A program made the position numbers and the translations under genes. The notes beneath the pieces are model-generated. The model was not told the origin of the DNA and made no database searches. It saw nothing but the letters and a program-made list of their open reading frames with translations. Below are positions 6,772 through 8,501 of a DNA stretch of 8,501 nucleotides, in pieces. Within the stretch, counting starts at the first letter, position 1, and each line of letters starts with the position of its first letter. The DNA comes from DASZHC01 sp035938215 (lineage in GTDB: Bacteria > Verrucomicrobiota > Verrucomicrobiia > Chthoniobacterales > JAFAMB01). The DNA is taken from NCBI GenBank assembly GCA_035938215.1, contig DASZHC010000173.1, forward strand, positions 1-8,501, read 5' to 3'.

Positions 6772-6832
6772 CGGAAGCCAAAAAAGTGGGAACTAACGTA
6801 GGCGGGAGTGCCTTACCGATCAAGGGCTCCAA

Positions 6833-6847
6833 AAAACGTCTCGTTTT
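6833..6847 (-). promoter_or_regulatory. Inverted repeat upstream of the DUF420 operon
   Basis: AAAACG (6833-6838) and CGTTTT (6842-6847) form a perfect 6-bp dyad around TCT, 62 bp upstream of the DUF420 ATG. Read on the minus strand the hairpin is followed by extra Ts. The stem has only two GC pairs, so it is a poor terminator; an operator in the leader of the cytochrome operon is the other option. No function can be assigned. Confidence 0.25.
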
Positions 6848-6951
6848 CCATAAAGGTTTTGAATTGCAACGAATTTGTGACAGTAGTTTGAATACGGATT
6901 GTTAGGAGTGACTTCCGTCGCTATTCGCCGATGTTCGTTTTTCATGGGGAG

Positions 6952-6971
6952 GGACGGCTTCCGTGCCGTCC
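6952..6971. repeat. GGACGGC hairpin, possible dispersed intergenic repeat
   Basis: GGACGGC (6952-6958) and GCCGTCC (6965-6971) form a perfect 7-bp GC-rich stem with a 6-nt loop (TTCCGT). No T-run follows on either strand and the flanking genes diverge, so it is not a typical terminator. Its form, G-rich flank plus a stem built on GGACGGC, resembles the short palindromic elements scattered between genes in some Verrucomicrobiota genomes; that comparison is from memory. Only one copy is in this window. Confidence 0.5.
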
Positions 6972-7006
6972 GACTAATCATTTCTGGTCCCCAGAATTTC
7001 CCCCTC

Positions 7007-7019
7007 GGGCGAGTCGCCC
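7007..7019. repeat. Short GC-rich palindrome
   Basis: GGGCGA (7007-7012) and TCGCCC (7014-7019) are inverted around a single G. A one-base loop cannot form a good RNA hairpin, so if it has a role it would be as a protein-binding dyad in DNA. It lies 36 bp to the right of the GGACGGC hairpin and may belong to the same repeat unit. Confidence 0.25.
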
Positions 7020-7103
7020 CGCCCTTTCACTTTCAGAGAAGTTCCGTCTACAGGATCCTCCAGGGATTGACTCCGAGGGCCAACTTCAGTCACTCTTCCT
7101 ATC

Positions 7104-7369
7104 GTGTCTACCCCCCCTTCGGAGATACTCGTAATCAACAGCGGGAGTTCTTCGCTTAAATTCTCCGTTCTGGACCGGGCCCAGTTCATCTCGGCTCACC
7201 TCGGGAACGGGTGCAGCGCAACCGCCGTACGCGACGGGCGATCTGTCGACACGACAATGGGATTGAGCACGTGTGGACGCATAACGGCTCAATCGGGCCT
7301 GCTTTGCCTTGTCATCAAACAAATGAAGAACTTATGATCGCGCGGGAAACCGCTCGGCTTACGTCATGA
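7104..7369 (+). pseudogene. ackA: Acetate kinase pseudogene with large internal deletions and a frameshift
   Basis: Acetate kinase is normally about 400 residues and converts acetyl phosphate plus ADP to acetate plus ATP, next to pta. Only three blocks survive here. Block 1 (7125-7175) reads ILVINSGSSSLKFSVLD, the N-terminal phosphate-binding strand. Block 2 (7185-7262) reads FISAHLGNG through VRDGRSVDTTMG, which in intact enzymes lies near the middle. Block 3 (about 7319-7369) reads TNEELMIARETARLTS, the extreme C-terminus, but in a frame shifted relative to blocks 1 and 2. Roughly 150 residues are missing between blocks 1 and 2, and a similar number between 2 and 3. The catalytic arginines and most of the nucleotide-binding half are gone, so it cannot be active. 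The block 1/2 frame starts at GTG 7104 without a clear ribosome site and ends at a TGA at 7335-7337. The block 3 stop (7367-7369) overlaps the pta ATG. Confidence 0.85.
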
Positions 7370-8501
7370 AGCATGCATTCTTTCTCGCCCCCGCTGGCAT
7401 TAATGTCGGATTGACGACGATTGCCCTTGGTCTGGTCAGTGCCCTGGATCGACGCGGAATTCGCGTCGCTTTTTTCAAGCCAATTGCCCAAAGAGGCACG
7501 GGTGATAGCCCCGATCGATCAACCCATTTTGTCCGTGCAACCACGACGCTGCGGCCGGCGGATCCGATTCCCTTCGCAGTCGCGACCAAGACAATTGCGG
7601 AGCAAGGATTGGACGCTTTGATGGGCAACGTCATAGCCGCCTACCATGAATCGACTGGATCCGCCGATGTCGTAGTCGTCGAAGGCTTGCTCCCCGCCGC
7701 GGGCGATTCTTACCTGGGACTGGTCAGCCAGGAACTGGTGAAGACGTTAAACGCCCAAGTGATCCTTGTGGCATCTCGCGCAGACAAAACTACGGGTCAA
7801 GTCGACGACCTGGTCGAATATGATGCAAAGCTCTTCGGGGGCGTGGAGAAAATCTTGGGCGTGATCGTCAATCGGCATCCGATCGAGAAAGATGAAAGGT
7901 TGCAGTCCTTGATCAATCGATATCGGTCGGAAAGTCGCCTGCTCCAGCGCGATCAACTGCACCTCATCGGAGTCGTTCCTCAAAGCCCGGAATTGACGCA
8001 CTGTCGTACGATCGACATCCAACGGCACCTGAATACCAAAGTTCTCAGCGCGGGAGATATGGAGAAGCGCAGAGTAAAATCGACGCACTTGCTTGCCCGA
8101 ACCGTTCCGAACTTGCTGCATACACTCACCCCAGGGGCGATCCTCCTGACACCCGCAGATCGAAGCGACACGATCATTGCGATAGCGATTGCAGCCCTGA
8201 GCCAGATCCCGGTTGCCGCTTTGATTCTCACTGGTGATACGCATCCAGACGAACGCATCATCGAGTTTTGTCGGCCCGCGTTTGAGACCGGGCTTCCCCT
8301 CCTGCGCGTTGAAACAAATAGTTACGACACCGCGACTCGACTGCATGGACTGAGTTCCGAAGTCCCGGTCGACGATCTCGAGCGAATCGAGGGAGCAATC
8401 GATCACGCAGCACAATGGCTGGATGTCGAATGGCTGATATCTCAATCCAGGAAAGAACTCGAATTCAGGCTTTCGCCCGCAGCTTTTCTTCATCAACTCC
8501 G
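7366..8501 (+). CDS. pta: Phosphate acetyltransferase, long form (partial, C-terminus beyond window)
   Basis: The first 378 codons, with no stop, of a Pta of the long E. coli type (about 700 residues). Pta interconverts acetyl-CoA plus phosphate and acetyl phosphate plus CoA. The N-terminal BioD-like domain (residues 1 to about 215) shows APAGINVGLTT (8-18), FFKPIAQRGTG (36-46), VVVEGLLPAAGDSYLGL and GVIVNRHP. The following DRTGG domain shows IDIQRHLNTKVLSAGDMEKR, RRVKSTHLLAR and ILLTPADRSD, then VPVDDLERIE and RLSPAAFLHQL, where the E. coli sequence enters the catalytic domain. These N-terminal domains are regulatory and structural; the acyltransfer domain lies to the right and cannot be judged. 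ATG 7366 begins a sequence alignable with the E. coli start and overlaps the TGA of the ackA remnant (ATGA). There is no own Shine-Dalgarno, so it was built for coupling to a gene that is now broken. Confidence 0.92.
   Translation, partial: MKHAFFLAPAGINVGLTTIALGLVSALDRRGIRVAFFKPIAQRGTGDSPDRSTHFVRATTTLRPADPIPFAVATKTIAEQGLDALMGNVIAAYHESTGSADVVVVEGLLPAAGDSYLGLVSQELVKTLNAQVILVASRADKTTGQVDDLVEYDAKLFGGVEKILGVIVNRHPIEKDERLQSLINRYRSESRLLQRDQLHLIGVVPQSPELTHCRTIDIQRHLNTKVLSAGDMEKRRVKSTHLLARTVPNLLHTLTPGAILLTPADRSDTIIAIAIAALSQIPVAALILTGDTHPDERIIEFCRPAFETGLPLLRVETNSYDTATRLHGLSSEVPVDDLERIEGAIDHAAQWLDVEWLISQSRKELEFRLSPAAFLHQL

Larger units (their letters stand above)
6772..7103 (+). other. Divergent intergenic region with several inverted repeats
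   Basis: This 332 bp gap separates the leftward cytochrome operon from the rightward ackA remnant, and both promoters would be expected in it. I see no convincing gene and no clear -35/-10 pair on either strand. It holds an AAAACG-TCT-CGTTTT dyad (6833-6847), a strong GGACGGC hairpin (6952-6971) and a GGGCGA-G-TCGCCC palindrome (7007-7019). The frames that cross it have no recognisable protein motifs. The stretch from about 6940 to 7020 looks like an intergenic repeat unit rather than coding DNA. Confidence 0.6.

Noticed and set aside
7104..7337. The 77-codon frame as a small functional gene
   Set aside because: Its sequence is two separated pieces of AckA joined together, and the true C-terminus follows in another frame, so it is a remnant rather than a new small protein.
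7747..8496. 249-codon open frame on the minus strand opposite pta
   Set aside because: The plus-strand frame aligns end to end with the N-terminal domains of Pta; the antisense frame is a shadow with no family resemblance.
1..8501. CRISPR array, tRNA, rRNA, insertion sequence, riboswitch
   Set aside because: No regularly spaced repeats, tRNA-like cloverleaf, rRNA segment, transposase or recognised aptamer was seen on either strand by eye.

Overview
The window looks like a chromosomal segment of a free-living, respiring Gram-negative bacterium. The gene set resembles Verrucomicrobiota or Planctomycetota more than Proteobacteria: a split ResB/CcsA (system II) cytochrome c maturation operon with a companion lipoprotein and a DUF420 membrane protein, plus a long-form Pta. 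This assignment is inference from gene content and protein style; no rRNA or tRNA is present to test it.

Layout, left to right. (1) 57-668 (+): a Nudix-like phosphoesterase with an interrupted Nudix box. Its frame is open to the left edge. (2) 701-1355 (+): a compact toxin-antitoxin cassette, with a promoter/operator carrying two TCATGAT repeats 10 bp apart, a ribbon-helix-helix antitoxin, and a Doc/Fic-type toxin overlapping it by ATGA. (3) 1457-6771 (-): a run of five genes transcribed leftwards in the order DUF420 membrane protein, lipoprotein, ResB, CcsA, ribokinase. The first four are 4 bp apart or overlap and very probably form one operon for cytochrome c or oxidase biogenesis. The ribokinase follows CcsA after a 37 bp gap. 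(4) 6772-7103: a divergent intergenic region with a strong GGACGGC hairpin and other inverted repeats. (5) 7104-7369 (+): an eroded acetate kinase (ackA) pseudogene that keeps only three recognisable blocks. (6) 7366-8501 (+): the N-terminal 378 codons of phosphate acetyltransferase (pta), running off the right edge. Its ATG overlaps the ancestral ackA stop codon.

How they fit together. The minus-strand operon would carry heme across the membrane and ligate it to apocytochromes (ResB + CcsA), with DUF420 possibly helping oxidase assembly and the lipoprotein in an unknown role outside the cytoplasm. The plus-strand right end is the remains of a classical ackA-pta acetate operon in which the kinase has been lost and the acyltransferase looks intact so far. 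The TA cassette looks like an accessory insertion between housekeeping genes.

I did not find a wholly new defence or mobile system. The most unusual points are the ackA erosion beside an apparently preserved pta, the pairing of an RHH antitoxin with a Doc toxin and its operator, and the uncharacterised lipoprotein with an oddly long leader inside the cytochrome c biogenesis operon.
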